Source of the DNA: CAVTPU01 sp963736695
GTDB lineage: Bacteria; Actinomycetota; Actinomycetes; Mycobacteriales; Micromonosporaceae
DNA: 64,000 nucleotides
Direction: 5' to 3'
Assembly: GCA_963736695.1 (NCBI GenBank)
Contig: CAVTPU010000004.1
Location: forward strand, 3,245,100-3,309,099
The notes under the pieces were generated by a model, which saw only the letters and a list, made by a program, of their open reading frames with translations, was not told the DNA's origin and ran no database searches. Positions 54,201 to 63,526 of this stretch are shown here, in pieces. The position numbers were made by a program, and so were the translations under genes. Every line of letters begins with the position of its first letter. Within the stretch, counting starts at the first letter, position 1.

Positions 54201-55946
54201 TCACCCGCGCAGGTCGTCGAGGCATTCGTCGGGCAGGTCAAACCATCGCAGGGCCTCGAAGTCGGCGGAGACGGGGCGGGAGGCGCCCGGGCGCCGCGGC
54301 TGGTCAGCGCCGAGCCCGGCCTCATGTCTCTGCTCGGCCTCGGCGAAGACGGCGCGGGCCTGCTCCAGATAGTGCGACAACGCGCTCTCGGGCGCGCGTT
54401 CGTGTCGGGATGGATAGCGGAGTTGCCCGGTCGCGTCATAGCGCAGCTGGGTCAACCGAAGCGGTGGCTCGATGATGCCTCGCCGATGCCGCCACAGGCC
54501 TGACTTCGGCTCGAAGCGATATTCCGGCAGCAGTGCCCATCCGTGCGTCGCGACGAGATTCACGGCGTCGACGATGTAGGAGAAGGTCGCCTGGGAGATG
54601 AAGTAGTTGAAACTCACCCGCACCCAGCCGGGTTTGATGCCTTCGCAGCCGGCGACGATCTCCTTTTCGAATCGGTGCGACTGGTCGAGGTCGATGCCCA
54701 GCAGTCGATGGCCATAGGGTCCGGCGCATGAGCATCCGCCGCGGGACTGAATGCCGAAGAGGTCGTTGAGCAAGGCCACGACATAGTTGTGGTGCAGATA
54801 TCGACCACCGGGACGTTTAACCACAAAGGACAAAATTGAGAGCCGTTCGGCGTCGACGTTGCCGAGCACACCGAGGTTGGGATTGGCCTGCCATGCGGTG
54901 ATCGCCCGGCGCAGAAAATACTCCTCGCTGGCCCGGATGACATCGGTGCCGACCGCCTGTTTGAGCCCGAAGACCAGCCCGGCCCGGATGGACTCGACGA
55001 TCGCGGGCGTGCCGCCCTCCTCCCGATGCGCGGGGTCCGACAGGTAGTGATGGTCGTCCTGGCTGACATAGTCGACTGTCCCTCCACCGGGGACGGTCGG
55101 AACACGGTTGCGCAACAGCTCCCGGCGCACGATCAGCACGCCGGGCGTGCCCGGTCCGCCGACGAACTTGTGCGGTGACAAGAAGACCGCGTCCTTATAT
55201 GCCTGCGGGTGCGCGCTGCAGCGGCCGTACATCTCGATCTCGACATAGGGCCCGGCGGCGGCGAAGTCCCAGAACGAGACGGCGCCGTGCCGGTGCAGCA
55301 GGTCGGAGATGGCGTGGGTGTCCGTGACGATTCCGGTGACGTTGGAAGCCGCCGAGAACGAGCCGATCCGAAGTGGACGGTCCTGGTATCGGATCAGCTC
55401 CGCCTCGAGCTGCGCGGTGTCGATGTGGCCGTCGGTGTCTTCGCGGATCACCACGACGTCGGCGAGCGACTCACGCCAGGGCAGTTCGTTGGAGTGGTGC
55501 TCGAACGGTCCGATGAAGACGACCGGCCGTTCATGGTCGGGGATCTGAGCCCCTAACCCGTACGCGTCGTCGAGCTCGGCGGGGAGCCTGATGCCGAGGA
55601 TGCGAATGAGTTTGTCGATGGCTCCCGTGGCGCCGGATCCGGTGAAGATGACAACGGTCTCGTCATCGCCCCCCACGGCCTCGCGGATGATATGCCGAGC
55701 GTCTTCGCGGAGTCGGGTGGTCTGCAGCCCGGTGCCGGAGGACTCCGTGTGGGTGTTGGCATAACGGGGAAGGACCTCATGTCGGATGAAGTCCTCGATC
55801 ATGCTGAGACTGCGGCCGGACGCGGTGTAATCGGCGTAGGTGACCCGGCGTGGCCCAAAAGGGCCCCACATGACCTGATCGTCGCCGATGACCGATTCTC
55901 GGATTCGGCGTAGCAGTGGGCTGTCGGGGGGTGCGACCTCGGGCAT
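54201..55946 (-). CDS. Class V aminotransferase / cysteine desulfurase-like protein
   Basis: PLP enzyme of 581 residues, longer than SufS/IscS (about 410). Seen: TYADYTASGRSLSMIEDFI, SGTGLQTTRLREDARHIIR, FTGSGATGAIDKLIRI, the His of FIGPFEHHSNELPWRE, SFWDFAAAGPYVEIEM, PLP lysine in LSPHKFVGGPGTPGVL, and a cysteine-rich loop RGGCSCAGPYGHRLLG. The Cys suggests desulfurase chemistry, but the family also includes uncharacterised aminotransferase-like proteins. A C-terminal extension of about 100 residues has no clear domain. One leucine (near 55552) uses the rare TTA codon. It stands alone between two terminators. Confidence 0.82.
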   Translation of the reverse strand: MPEVAPPDSPLLRRIRESVIGDDQVMWGPFGPRRVTYADYTASGRSLSMIEDFIRHEVLPRYANTHTESSGTGLQTTRLREDARHIIREAVGGDDETVVIFTGSGATGAIDKLIRILGIRLPAELDDAYGLGAQIPDHERPVVFIGPFEHHSNELPWRESLADVVVIREDTDGHIDTAQLEAELIRYQDRPLRIGSFSAASNVTGIVTDTHAISDLLHRHGAVSFWDFAAAGPYVEIEMYGRCSAHPQAYKDAVFLSPHKFVGGPGTPGVLIVRRELLRNRVPTVPGGGTVDYVSQDDHHYLSDPAHREEGGTPAIVESIRAGLVFGLKQAVGTDVIRASEEYFLRRAITAWQANPNLGVLGNVDAERLSILSFVVKRPGGRYLHHNYVVALLNDLFGIQSRGGCSCAGPYGHRLLGIDLDQSHRFEKEIVAGCEGIKPGWVRVSFNYFISQATFSYIVDAVNLVATHGWALLPEYRFEPKSGLWRHRRGIIEPPLRLTQLRYDATGQLRYPSRHERAPESALSHYLEQARAVFAEAEQRHEAGLGADQPRRPGASRPVSADFEALRWFDLPDECLDDLRG

Positions 55947-56311
55947 GGCTCATTATGTGAGCTCGGGTGTTCGGTTGCGAAGTCGCGATCGCACCCGTTG
56001 TCCGTCCGACCCCTTTGTCCTGATCGTCAGACATGACAGAGCGCGCGTCACGACTGGAGTCTCGCCTCGTCGGCTGGGCGCCGGCACAAGTTCACATCGC
56101 CCTGCGCGGAAGCCGCGCCCAGAGCAACGCCTGCTCCGGGCACGCCCGCGCCGCCGGCTCGATCCAGGAATCACCGAAATTCGCCTCCAACGGTGGGCGC
56201 CATCGGCCGGCGCGCCTGGTCGAGCGGGAATAGGGGTGAGGGTGCGCGACCGTCGGTCCCCCGTGCCGGTCGGTCGCGCACCCTCACCACAGGCGGTCAG
56301 ATCCCGCCCGG
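55947..56311. other. 365-bp non-coding region
   Basis: This stretch holds the promoter of the leftward class V aminotransferase gene and, at its right end, the hairpin terminator of the tetR-type gene. Short open frames exist on both strands (for example 56033-56233) but have no recognisable motifs or ribosome sites, so none is called. Confidence 0.6.
56236..56287. terminator. Hairpin terminator after the TetR gene
   Basis: GTGAGGGTGCGCGACCG (from 56236) pairs with CGGTCGCGCACCCTCAC (to 56287); the stem continues for three bases with one mismatch and leaves a short C/T-rich loop. It lies 24 bases beyond the TetR stop in the leftward direction. Confidence 0.85.
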
Positions 56312-56962
56312 TCAGGCGCGACCCGGGCTGCAGACGGCGTCCCGACAGAATTCGAAGGTCCGCTCGATCAACTCGTCGCGCTGCGTCCGCGTGAGCGACT
56401 GCAGAGGTCCGTCGAGCAGCAGTATCGCGAGGCCGTGCACGGCCGACCAGATCACCAGTTCGCTGTAGGGCCGCCGGTCCGGCGTGATGACTCCACACGC
56501 GACGAGCTCGTCGATGACGCCAGCGAGCAAGATGTAAGGGGGAGAGGTCTCCACCGGCACGAGCCCGTTGTCGCAGTCGATGCGCACGCACGCGGTGCGA
56601 AATAGCCCCGGCTCGCTGAGGGCGAAGTTCAGATAACCTCGGCCGAGGGCGCGGAGTCGCTCGAGCGCGACGGTCGGGTCGGTGGCCGGATTTCGTCCAG
56701 CAGCGTCGCACTCGGCGAGTTGGGTCCGCATGGTCTCGGCGAGTCGGTCGTGAGACTCGGCGCGGACCGCGTCGATCAGGTCGTTGTGGCCGTTGTAGTG
56801 CCGATATGCCGCCGTGGCCGAGACCCCCACCTGCCGAGCCGCCTCCCGGAGCACGACCGCCTGCGGGCCGCCGTCGCGGGCGAGCCGCGTCGCGGCCGCG
56901 ACGAGCGCGTTGGCGAGATCTCCGTGGTGATATCTGCCCTGCCGTTGCTGGTGAGTGTGCAC
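56312..56962 (-). CDS. TetR family transcriptional regulator
   Basis: Regulator of 216 residues. The N-terminal helix-turn-helix reads GRYHHGDLANALVAAATRLARDGGPQAVVLREAARQVGVSATAAYRHYNGHNDLIDAVR, and the rest is a helical ligand-binding domain with a TetR_C_33-like pattern (SEPGLFRTACV; SELVIWSAVHGLAILLLDGPL). GTG 56962 was chosen for AGGA seven bases upstream; the much longer open frame is antisense to the divergent MMPL gene. It probably represses itself and that transporter through the shared 144-bp intergenic region. Confidence 0.9.
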   Translation of the reverse strand: MHTHQQRQGRYHHGDLANALVAAATRLARDGGPQAVVLREAARQVGVSATAAYRHYNGHNDLIDAVRAESHDRLAETMRTQLAECDAAGRNPATDPTVALERLRALGRGYLNFALSEPGLFRTACVRIDCDNGLVPVETSPPYILLAGVIDELVACGVITPDRRPYSELVIWSAVHGLAILLLDGPLQSLTRTQRDELIERTFEFCRDAVCSPGRA

Positions 56963-57041
56963 GCTCACATCCTGCCGCAGGTCTCGTTCGGTTCCGATGT
57001 TGACAACGTTAGCATTCTCCCCGCATGATCTCCTGGCCTTA

Positions 57042-57056
57042 GTTAACAGCGTCAAC
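57042..57056. promoter_or_regulatory. Candidate TetR operator between tetR and MMPL genes
   Basis: GTTAAC (57042-57047) and GTCAAC (57051-57056) form an imperfect 15-bp dyad with an AGC centre. A further TGTTGAC at 56998-57004 mirrors GTCAACA at 57051-57057 across the intergenic region. The sites lie in the short divergent promoter region, where a TetR-type repressor would bind. Confidence 0.4.
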
Positions 57057-57106
57057 ATGCCTGCCCTGTCCAAGGCAGTCAGGCAGATCTTGGTTGGGAG
57101 ACCCCA

Positions 57107-59281
57107 TTGTTCGACCGCTACGGGAGGATGGTGCACCGCCGCGCGCGGCTCCTGCTGATCCTCTCCGGTATCGCGTTCGTTCTCGCCGCCATTGTCGGCG
57201 TCGGAGCGTTCGACAAGCTCAAGAACGGCGGATTCGACGACCCCGCTGCCTCGTCGATCCAGGCTCAGAAGATCATCGACGAGAAGTTTGGCGGCGAGAC
57301 GAACCTCATCTTTCTCGTGCACGCCCAGGTCGGCACCGTCGACGACCCCACAGTGCGGGCAACCGCGACCGGACTCGCCCACGACCTCGCCGCCGACTCT
57401 GATGTCAAGCGAGTCGTCTCCTATTGGGACACCGACGCACCCGAGTTGAAGTCCACCGACGGCGCAGACGCGATTATCGCCGTTCACGTCATCGGTGACG
57501 ACACCCAACTCATCGGCCGCACCTCCCGGCTCATCGACACTTTCGGCGTCAACCGGGACAACATCACAGTGACCACCGGCGGCGAGACTGCGATCAACGT
57601 GGACCTGCGCCGAGAGGTCGGCGAAAGCCTCGCGATCGCCGAGTCCATCGCGGTGCCGGTCACCATGGTGCTGCTTATCCTCGCCTTCGGTAGCCTCGTC
57701 TCCGCGATGCTGCCACTCGCGATCGGCGGGATCGCGATCGTCGGAACCTTCGCCGAACTCGCCGTCCTCGGCACCCTCACCGACGTCTCCGTCTTCACAA
57801 TCAACCTCACCACCGCGATGGGCCTCGGCCTCGCCATCGACTACGCGTTGCTGCTGGTGAGCCGATTCCGCGAACAACTCCACCGAGGCGCCACAGTGGA
57901 GGAAGCCGTGGTGACCACCGTCGCAACCGCCGGGCGCACTATCATCTTCTCAGCTGCGGCAGTGGCCGCCGCGCTCAGCTCACTGCTGGTCTTCCCGCAG
58001 TTCTTTCTCAGATCCTTCGCGTACGCCGGAATCGGTGTCGTCGCCATCGCGGCACTCGCGGCGATCGTCGTCGTCCCCGCACTGCTCGCCGTCCTCGGTC
58101 CGAAAGTCGACAAGGGACGACTGTTCGCACGGAGAGGTCGCGCGGCACATGGACCGGAGTCCCCGTTCTGGGGTCGACTGGCGAGTGCGGTGATGCGCCG
58201 GCCGGTGCTGGCCGCGCTGCCGGTCGTCGCGGCGTTGCTGCTTGCCGCCTCACCGCTGACGGGGATCGAGTTCGCCAGCCCAGACCAGAAGGTCCTGCCC
58301 ACCACGGCCGATAGTCGCGTCGTCGCTGATACCGTGCGTGACTCCTTCCCTAGTGGCAGAACCAGTGTCGTCGACATCGTCGCCGACGGACAGCCGGACC
58401 CCGGCGCTTGGGGTCGCTATGCCGCGACTGTGTCTCAGGTGTCCAGCGTCGCTCGGGTCGACACCGCGACAGGGTCCTTTGTGGATGGCGTGGCTGTGCC
58501 AAACTCCGCCACTGCAGCGAGCGCGGCGCTCGCCAGCGTCACGAACGCGCGGCTTCGTGTCATAACCACTGTCGAGCCGCGATCGGACGCCGCGCAGGCC
58601 CTGGCACGCGACATTCGATCAGTCGCCGAGCCGTCTGGTGTGGACACTCTGGTCGGCGGTGCCGACGCGCGTTTGGTCGACTCACTCGACGCGATCGGTT
58701 CTCGGCTGCCCTATGCCCTCGGGTTGATTGTGGCGAGCACCTTTGTGCTGCTCTTTCTCTTCACCGGCAGCGTGGTGCAGCCGCTGCGGGCGGTGGTGCT
58801 CAACGCGCTGTCCATCTCGGCGGCGCTCGGTGCGATGACCTGGATCTTCCAGGATGGGCATCTGGCGTCGGTGTTGGGCTTCACGCCACGGCCGATGGAG
58901 ACGTCGATGACGGTGTTGCTCTTCTGCATCACCTTCGGGCTGTCCATGGACTATGAGCTCTTCCTCACCAGCCGGATCAAGGAGTTGCACGATCGGGGCG
59001 AGTCGATCGAGGTCGCGGTCTCCACCGGGCTCGCCCGCAGCGGTCGGATCGTCTCCACCGCCGCAGGGCTGCTCGCGGTGAGCTTCGTGGCCTTCGCGAC
59101 TAGTTCGGTGAGTTTCCTGCAGATGTTCGGTCTCGGAAGTGGACTCGCGATTCTCATCGACGCGACACTGATTCGTGGGGTGCTGGTGCCGGCGAGCATG
59201 AAGGTGCTCAGCCGCGTGGTGTGGTGGGCGCCTCGACCGCTGCGCTGGGTGCACGCCCGGGTCGCGTTGAAAGAAGCCTGA
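57107..59281 (+). CDS. MMPL family RND transporter
   Basis: Membrane transporter of 724 residues with the duplicated MMPL plan. First half: LLILSGIAFVLAAIVGVGAFDKL, an external domain, then a helix bundle with MGLGLAIDYALLLVSRFREQL. Second half: RPVLAALPVVAALLLAAS, an external domain, then CITFGLSMDYELFLTSRIKELHDRGES. Asp-Tyr pairs in AIDYA and SMDYE are the proton-relay motif. It resembles actinobacterial transporters under TetR control that export lipids or drugs. TTG 57107 has GGGAG seven bases before it; ATG 57128 is an alternative with a poorly spaced site. It ends in a terminator shared with the convergent subtilase. Confidence 0.9.
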   Translation: MFDRYGRMVHRRARLLLILSGIAFVLAAIVGVGAFDKLKNGGFDDPAASSIQAQKIIDEKFGGETNLIFLVHAQVGTVDDPTVRATATGLAHDLAADSDVKRVVSYWDTDAPELKSTDGADAIIAVHVIGDDTQLIGRTSRLIDTFGVNRDNITVTTGGETAINVDLRREVGESLAIAESIAVPVTMVLLILAFGSLVSAMLPLAIGGIAIVGTFAELAVLGTLTDVSVFTINLTTAMGLGLAIDYALLLVSRFREQLHRGATVEEAVVTTVATAGRTIIFSAAAVAAALSSLLVFPQFFLRSFAYAGIGVVAIAALAAIVVVPALLAVLGPKVDKGRLFARRGRAAHGPESPFWGRLASAVMRRPVLAALPVVAALLLAASPLTGIEFASPDQKVLPTTADSRVVADTVRDSFPSGRTSVVDIVADGQPDPGAWGRYAATVSQVSSVARVDTATGSFVDGVAVPNSATAASAALASVTNARLRVITTVEPRSDAAQALARDIRSVAEPSGVDTLVGGADARLVDSLDAIGSRLPYALGLIVASTFVLLFLFTGSVVQPLRAVVLNALSISAALGAMTWIFQDGHLASVLGFTPRPMETSMTVLLFCITFGLSMDYELFLTSRIKELHDRGESIEVAVSTGLARSGRIVSTAAGLLAVSFVAFATSSVSFLQMFGLGSGLAILIDATLIRGVLVPASMKVLSRVVWWAPRPLRWVHARVALKEA

Positions 59282-59296
59282 GGGTACGCGTCACGC

Positions 59297-59334
59297 GAGG
59301 GTGGCCCGATCCCCGCAGGGATCGAGCCACCCTC
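59297..59334. terminator. Hairpin between the MMPL and subtilase genes
   Basis: GAGGGTGGCCCGATCCC and GGGATCGAGCCACCCTC pair with one mismatch around CGCA. It lies between two convergent stop codons and can serve both genes. Confidence 0.85.
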
Positions 59335-59351
59335 ATGCACGCGGCGATCTA

Positions 59352-62300
59352 TCAGGGACTGGTGATCCGATAGGCGTGGATCACGGTCTGCTTCACCGTG
59401 TGGCCGGCGCGGTCGACGGCGGTGGCTCGAAGCGAGGCATATCCCGCGACCCCGGGATTGCGAACGATCGCCACCCATCTGTCGTGCTTCTTGCTCACCC
59501 GCAGCGGTTGCCAGGTCTTTCCGTCGTCAAAGGAGACCTCCGTGGTCAGCGACCGCACCTGGGTGTGTGAGGTCGCGAGCTGTCGGTCGACTGTGATCGG
59601 CAGTTCGAGCGTCGAGCCTGCAGCCGCGGCGTTGTCCCGCAACCTCGGCGTGAAGCGGACCGCGTTGACAGGCAACGTCTGTGGCAGGCTCCCGGCCACG
59701 TGACCGGACCGGAACGTCCATTCGACCTGCGTCGACGTGGTCAGGTCGAAGATAGATCCGCGTTCGGCGGTCGCCACGATGCGATAGTCGGCGGTCTCCG
59801 CCGGCACTTCGAACGCCCCGTAGTCGCCCGCATCGTTGTGACCGAACTCGACCCCGTTGCGATAGAGCGTGATCCGGCCGGAGTCGGTTTGCGAGAATCC
59901 CATGCGGCCCGCCCGGTCGGAGAAGAGCGGGACGTTGGCGAAGATCCAGTCGCCGGCACGGCCGACGAGGGGATAGCTGTTCGTCGCCTGGCGTGGCATT
60001 GCCAGCGTGAACGGCCCGTCATTCCACCGGTCCGAACGTCGGGTTCCCGGGCGATAGCGCGTCGGCGCGCCGAAGAGCACCGCTTGCTCCATCTCCGCGG
60101 TCTGCCCCATGAAGAGAGTGCTGACCCACTGTGACGTCGAGCCGCCGAAGTATTCGACTCGCTGCGACGGCAGACCGATGAGCCAGAGCAAACTGATGCC
60201 CCCGCCGCCGATGGGGTCGGACAGTCCCACCGCCTTGTATCCGACGGCCAGCGGGGCGGTCAACGCGTGCTCGTTGTTCACGGTGGCCAATTCCGACTCG
60301 CGGAAGCGTTTCGTCGCCCCCTGAGGCAGTCGGCCGCGGCTATCCACGGCCAGGGAATAGAGGTAGGGGCTGTTGTTGAGCGTCCCGTTGTCGTCCTGCT
60401 GTCCCCACTGAGTCGAGGCATAACCGAAATAGCTCGCCGCGGGGGCGGAGGGGCCGTCGCTGCCGAGATAGATGTTGTCCGTGTCGGACAGCATCACTGC
60501 GCCCATCCCTCCGCGCGCTGTCGACCGAGAATATCCGCCTATCGTCGCTGCGAGCCGCGCCTGCGGGTTCGGCGGAGTGATCGATATGTGTCCGGCGCTC
60601 CGGGCGTCCAAGGTGACGGAGACGTTGCGGTCGACGGTGAGCGTGGGCCGGCTCATCAAAGTGCCGCTGCCGAGCTGGCCGTCCGGGCCCGGCGTGTCGA
60701 TAAACGAGAAGAGGTCATAGTCGCCGACCGCGAGTCTCGTGCGGATCACGCCAGAGTCGGTCCCGCCGAAATAGAAGCCGTCGGAGTTGAGGTTCGTGAA
60801 GACGCTGACCGCAAAGCCCGGGGCGCCATCGCGGTTGATGTTGGTGACGGTGACGTCATAGCTCTCCACCTCTTTATCCACCGCGATCGGGGTGACGACC
60901 CGCCCGCCCTGCGTGGTCGCGACGATTCGTCCGCCATAGATCCCGTCCGGCCCGGCGATCCGGGTGTCCGCGGTGAGTGTGACACTCGCCGATCCGCCGG
61001 CTGGCACCGTGAGGCTGGACGCGCTCAGCGAGAACATGCCGGCCGGGGGCTGCGCTCCGGCGGGCCCGGTGACCTCTGTGGTCACCGCGAGCGTCACCGC
61101 ACTGCTTCCCGTGTTGCGATAGGACAGTTCGCGTACAACCGGAGTGTCATCGCTGTGCGGCCATGTCTGGCGACCCAGCGACACGCTCACGGGTTCGCTG
61201 ACGACGAATTGGGTGATGGCGCGGGTGAGGTCGACCCGGCCCGCTCCTTGGTCGAACACCGTGAGGTTCTGGTGGGGCTGGGCCGACGCCATGAGGGCTG
61301 ACTTGACCTGCTGGCCGGTCCAGTCTGGATGCTGTTGTGCCATGATCGCCGCTGCCCCGACGACATGTGGGGTCGCCATCGACGTGCCCGACGCGCTCAC
61401 ATAGTCGGTGCCCACGGGCTCGCCCATCTCGGTGTCTTTGGCCCGTGCCGCGATGATGCCCACGCCCGGTGCGGTGATGTCCGGCTTGAGGGCGGCATCA
61501 CCGATCCGGGGACCGCGGCTGGAGAAGACCGCGATCGCGTCGTCGTCGTCCACCGCGCCGACCGTCAACGCGGCGTCGGCGCTGCCCGGCGAGCTGACCG
61601 ACTCCGGCATCGGGCCGGAGTTGCCGGCCGCGACCACGAAGAGCGTGCCCGACGACGCGGAGAGCTCGTTGATCGCCTGTTCGAGCAGGTCGATGTCGGG
61701 TGTGTCGCCGCCGCCGAGGCTAAGGTTGACCACCCGGGCGTGCTTATCGACCGCCCAGTTGAGACCGGCGAGGATGGCAGACTCTTCGCACCCGTCGAGC
61801 TGGCAGACCTTTCCGGCGATGACCTTCGCCCCAGGCGCCACACCCTTGTGGGCGCCGTTGGACGCGCGCCCGCTGCCCGCGATGATCGACGCGACGTGGG
61901 TGCCGTGTCCGACCTCGTCGGCGTCGGTGGGCGCGGCGGTGAAGTTCGCCGAGTCGACCACCGTGCCGACGAGGTCCGGGTGGCTGGCGTCGACGCCGGT
62001 GTCGACCACCGCGACCGTGATTCCCGCACCGGTGAACCCGGCGGCCCAGGCATCCGGTGCCCCGATCTGACGAGTGCTCTCCTCATCGGTCGGGAACCGC
62101 TTGCCGTCGAGCCAGATCCGCTCGATGCCGGTGGCCGACGCAGCCAATCGTCCCTTGCCCGCGGTGAGGGCCGACCACCAGGTCAGGGTCGAGGACTTCT
62201 CGATCCGTACGGCCGCACTGCCCTGCTTGGGCAGGTCGCGAACGGTGCGCAGGCCGTTGGTCGCACGCAGGGCGGCGACCGATCCCGGCTTGCCCGACGA

Positions 62301-62705
62301 CTTGATGATCAGCGGTACGGTTGCGGTGCTCGCGTCGTCATAACCGAAGCGCACCAGTGTGGTGACGTCGAACAGGCGCCGGTCGAGCAGGCCGGACGCC
62401 ACGAGTCGAGCGGCGTCGCTGGGCATGACATAGAGATGCCCCTGCGCCCGAACCGACTGGAACGTGACACCAGTGCGCCCCGCGCCCGGCTTGACCGCCG
62501 GGGCTTTGTCTGTCGAGGTCACGGTGACCTGGTCCCCGGTCACCAGGGTGACGGTGCGCACGGCGGGTGATCGCTCAGGTGCGCGTGGTGTCACAAAGCC
62601 CTTCACCACATCGGCTGACGCCGGGCCGGCGGCGATCACGGCCGCCGGTCCAAGCATCAGACCAGCGATGAGCAGCGCGGCCCATCGTGTTTTTCGTTGC
62701 TTCAA
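59352..62705 (-). CDS. Secreted S8 (subtilisin-like) serine protease
   Basis: Extracellular protease of 1117 residues. A signal peptide (KQRKTRWAALLIAGLMLGPAAVIAAGPASA) is followed by a propeptide-like region of about 200 residues and a subtilase domain with Asp in VAVVDTGVDASHPDL, His in GHGTHVASIIAG, the oxyanion Asn in VVAAGNSGP and Ser in ASGTSMATPHVVGAAA. The remaining ~600 residues are beta-rich, with FN3-like and other repeats (SLTVPAGGSASVTLTADT), as in large Streptomyces secreted subtilases. TTG 62705 was chosen for GGAGAGGA seven bases upstream. It probably works in nutrient release outside the cell; it shows no cluster link. Confidence 0.93.
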   Translation of the reverse strand: MKQRKTRWAALLIAGLMLGPAAVIAAGPASADVVKGFVTPRAPERSPAVRTVTLVTGDQVTVTSTDKAPAVKPGAGRTGVTFQSVRAQGHLYVMPSDAARLVASGLLDRRLFDVTTLVRFGYDDASTATVPLIIKSSGKPGSVAALRATNGLRTVRDLPKQGSAAVRIEKSSTLTWWSALTAGKGRLAASATGIERIWLDGKRFPTDEESTRQIGAPDAWAAGFTGAGITVAVVDTGVDASHPDLVGTVVDSANFTAAPTDADEVGHGTHVASIIAGSGRASNGAHKGVAPGAKVIAGKVCQLDGCEESAILAGLNWAVDKHARVVNLSLGGGDTPDIDLLEQAINELSASSGTLFVVAAGNSGPMPESVSSPGSADAALTVGAVDDDDAIAVFSSRGPRIGDAALKPDITAPGVGIIAARAKDTEMGEPVGTDYVSASGTSMATPHVVGAAAIMAQQHPDWTGQQVKSALMASAQPHQNLTVFDQGAGRVDLTRAITQFVVSEPVSVSLGRQTWPHSDDTPVVRELSYRNTGSSAVTLAVTTEVTGPAGAQPPAGMFSLSASSLTVPAGGSASVTLTADTRIAGPDGIYGGRIVATTQGGRVVTPIAVDKEVESYDVTVTNINRDGAPGFAVSVFTNLNSDGFYFGGTDSGVIRTRLAVGDYDLFSFIDTPGPDGQLGSGTLMSRPTLTVDRNVSVTLDARSAGHISITPPNPQARLAATIGGYSRSTARGGMGAVMLSDTDNIYLGSDGPSAPAASYFGYASTQWGQQDDNGTLNNSPYLYSLAVDSRGRLPQGATKRFRESELATVNNEHALTAPLAVGYKAVGLSDPIGGGGISLLWLIGLPSQRVEYFGGSTSQWVSTLFMGQTAEMEQAVLFGAPTRYRPGTRRSDRWNDGPFTLAMPRQATNSYPLVGRAGDWIFANVPLFSDRAGRMGFSQTDSGRITLYRNGVEFGHNDAGDYGAFEVPAETADYRIVATAERGSIFDLTTSTQVEWTFRSGHVAGSLPQTLPVNAVRFTPRLRDNAAAAGSTLELPITVDRQLATSHTQVRSLTTEVSFDDGKTWQPLRVSKKHDRWVAIVRNPGVAGYASLRATAVDRAGHTVKQTVIHAYRITSP

Positions 62706-62818
62706 CGGATGTTCCTCTCCGATCGACAACTAGCTACGGAAGATGAAATTACATATTGGCATGCATGCGCAACAATGCGTCCGGAACGGTCGATCTAGAA
62801 GCGAGACCGCCAATCCGC

Positions 62819-63526
62819 TCAGACGGTGTGGCCGGTCTCCGGCGCCCGTGCGCGACCGTGGCGTGCGGCTCGTGCGAAGAGATGGCCGAGAACGACGACG
62901 CTGCCGACAAAGAAGATCGCCAACACGACGATGAACGGCAGGCCGGTCGCCAGCCAGCCCGCATCATCGGTGTGGATCTGCACCGGGTCGCAGGTCTGCA
63001 TTCCGGTGTCGGTGCCGTAGCACTGTTGACCCGATTCTGTCGTGACAACAGTGGGAGTGGCGGTCAGAAACGCCGCCGGTCCGCCCAGCAACAACGGGCC
63101 GGCCGGGCCAAGCGGAAACACGAGAGTGCCGAGCAGCTTGTCTCGCAGTGTCCACCGTGGACCGAACCAGAGCATCGCGACGCCGATGATCCAGCCAACG
63201 ACAGGCGGGCAGATTCCGCCGATCGCGAGCAGCACGAGGGTGCCGCCGTCATAGACCCGCTGGCCGGTTGTCCGATTGTCTGACGGCGTGGGCGGCGTGC
63301 CTCCCCGCGCGGCCGCCGCGATCTGCTCGGGGGTGCCGAGGCTTGTCAGGATCGCCTGGACCGCTGCACTGTCGTCCGGGTCGATGCCATTGCGCGCTTC
63401 GGCGATGTGACTCTCGATCTCGTTGCGAAGTTCATCGCGCTCCGTTGGGGGCAGCGTGGTGGTGCTCTCGCGCAGCCGCGCCAGGTAGTTGGTGATGAGG
63501 CGGTCCGCTTCGCCTTTCACGATCAT
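62819..63526 (-). CDS. HAAS-type membrane protein partnered with PadR
   Basis: Protein of 235 residues. The N-terminal helical region (LITNYLARLRESTTTLPPTERDELRNEIESHIAEA, then SLGTPEQIAAAAR) matches the HAAS signalling domain usually found beside PadR regulators. Three or four transmembrane segments follow, with an external loop (TTESGQQCYGTDTGMQTCDPVQ) carrying two cysteines that may form a disulfide. ATG 63526 has AAGGAG five bases upstream and overlaps the PadR stop by four bases. The pair probably senses an envelope signal; the exact function is unknown. Confidence 0.8.
   Translation of the reverse strand: MIVKGEADRLITNYLARLRESTTTLPPTERDELRNEIESHIAEARNGIDPDDSAAVQAILTSLGTPEQIAAAARGGTPPTPSDNRTTGQRVYDGGTLVLLAIGGICPPVVGWIIGVAMLWFGPRWTLRDKLLGTLVFPLGPAGPLLLGGPAAFLTATPTVVTTESGQQCYGTDTGMQTCDPVQIHTDDAGWLATGLPFIVVLAIFFVGSVVVLGHLFARAARHGRARAPETGHTV

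Noticed and set aside
56963..57883. Extension of the TetR protein to 523 residues
   Set aside because: The added part is antisense to the MMPL transporter and has no TetR-related content; the helix-turn-helix begins right after GTG 56962.
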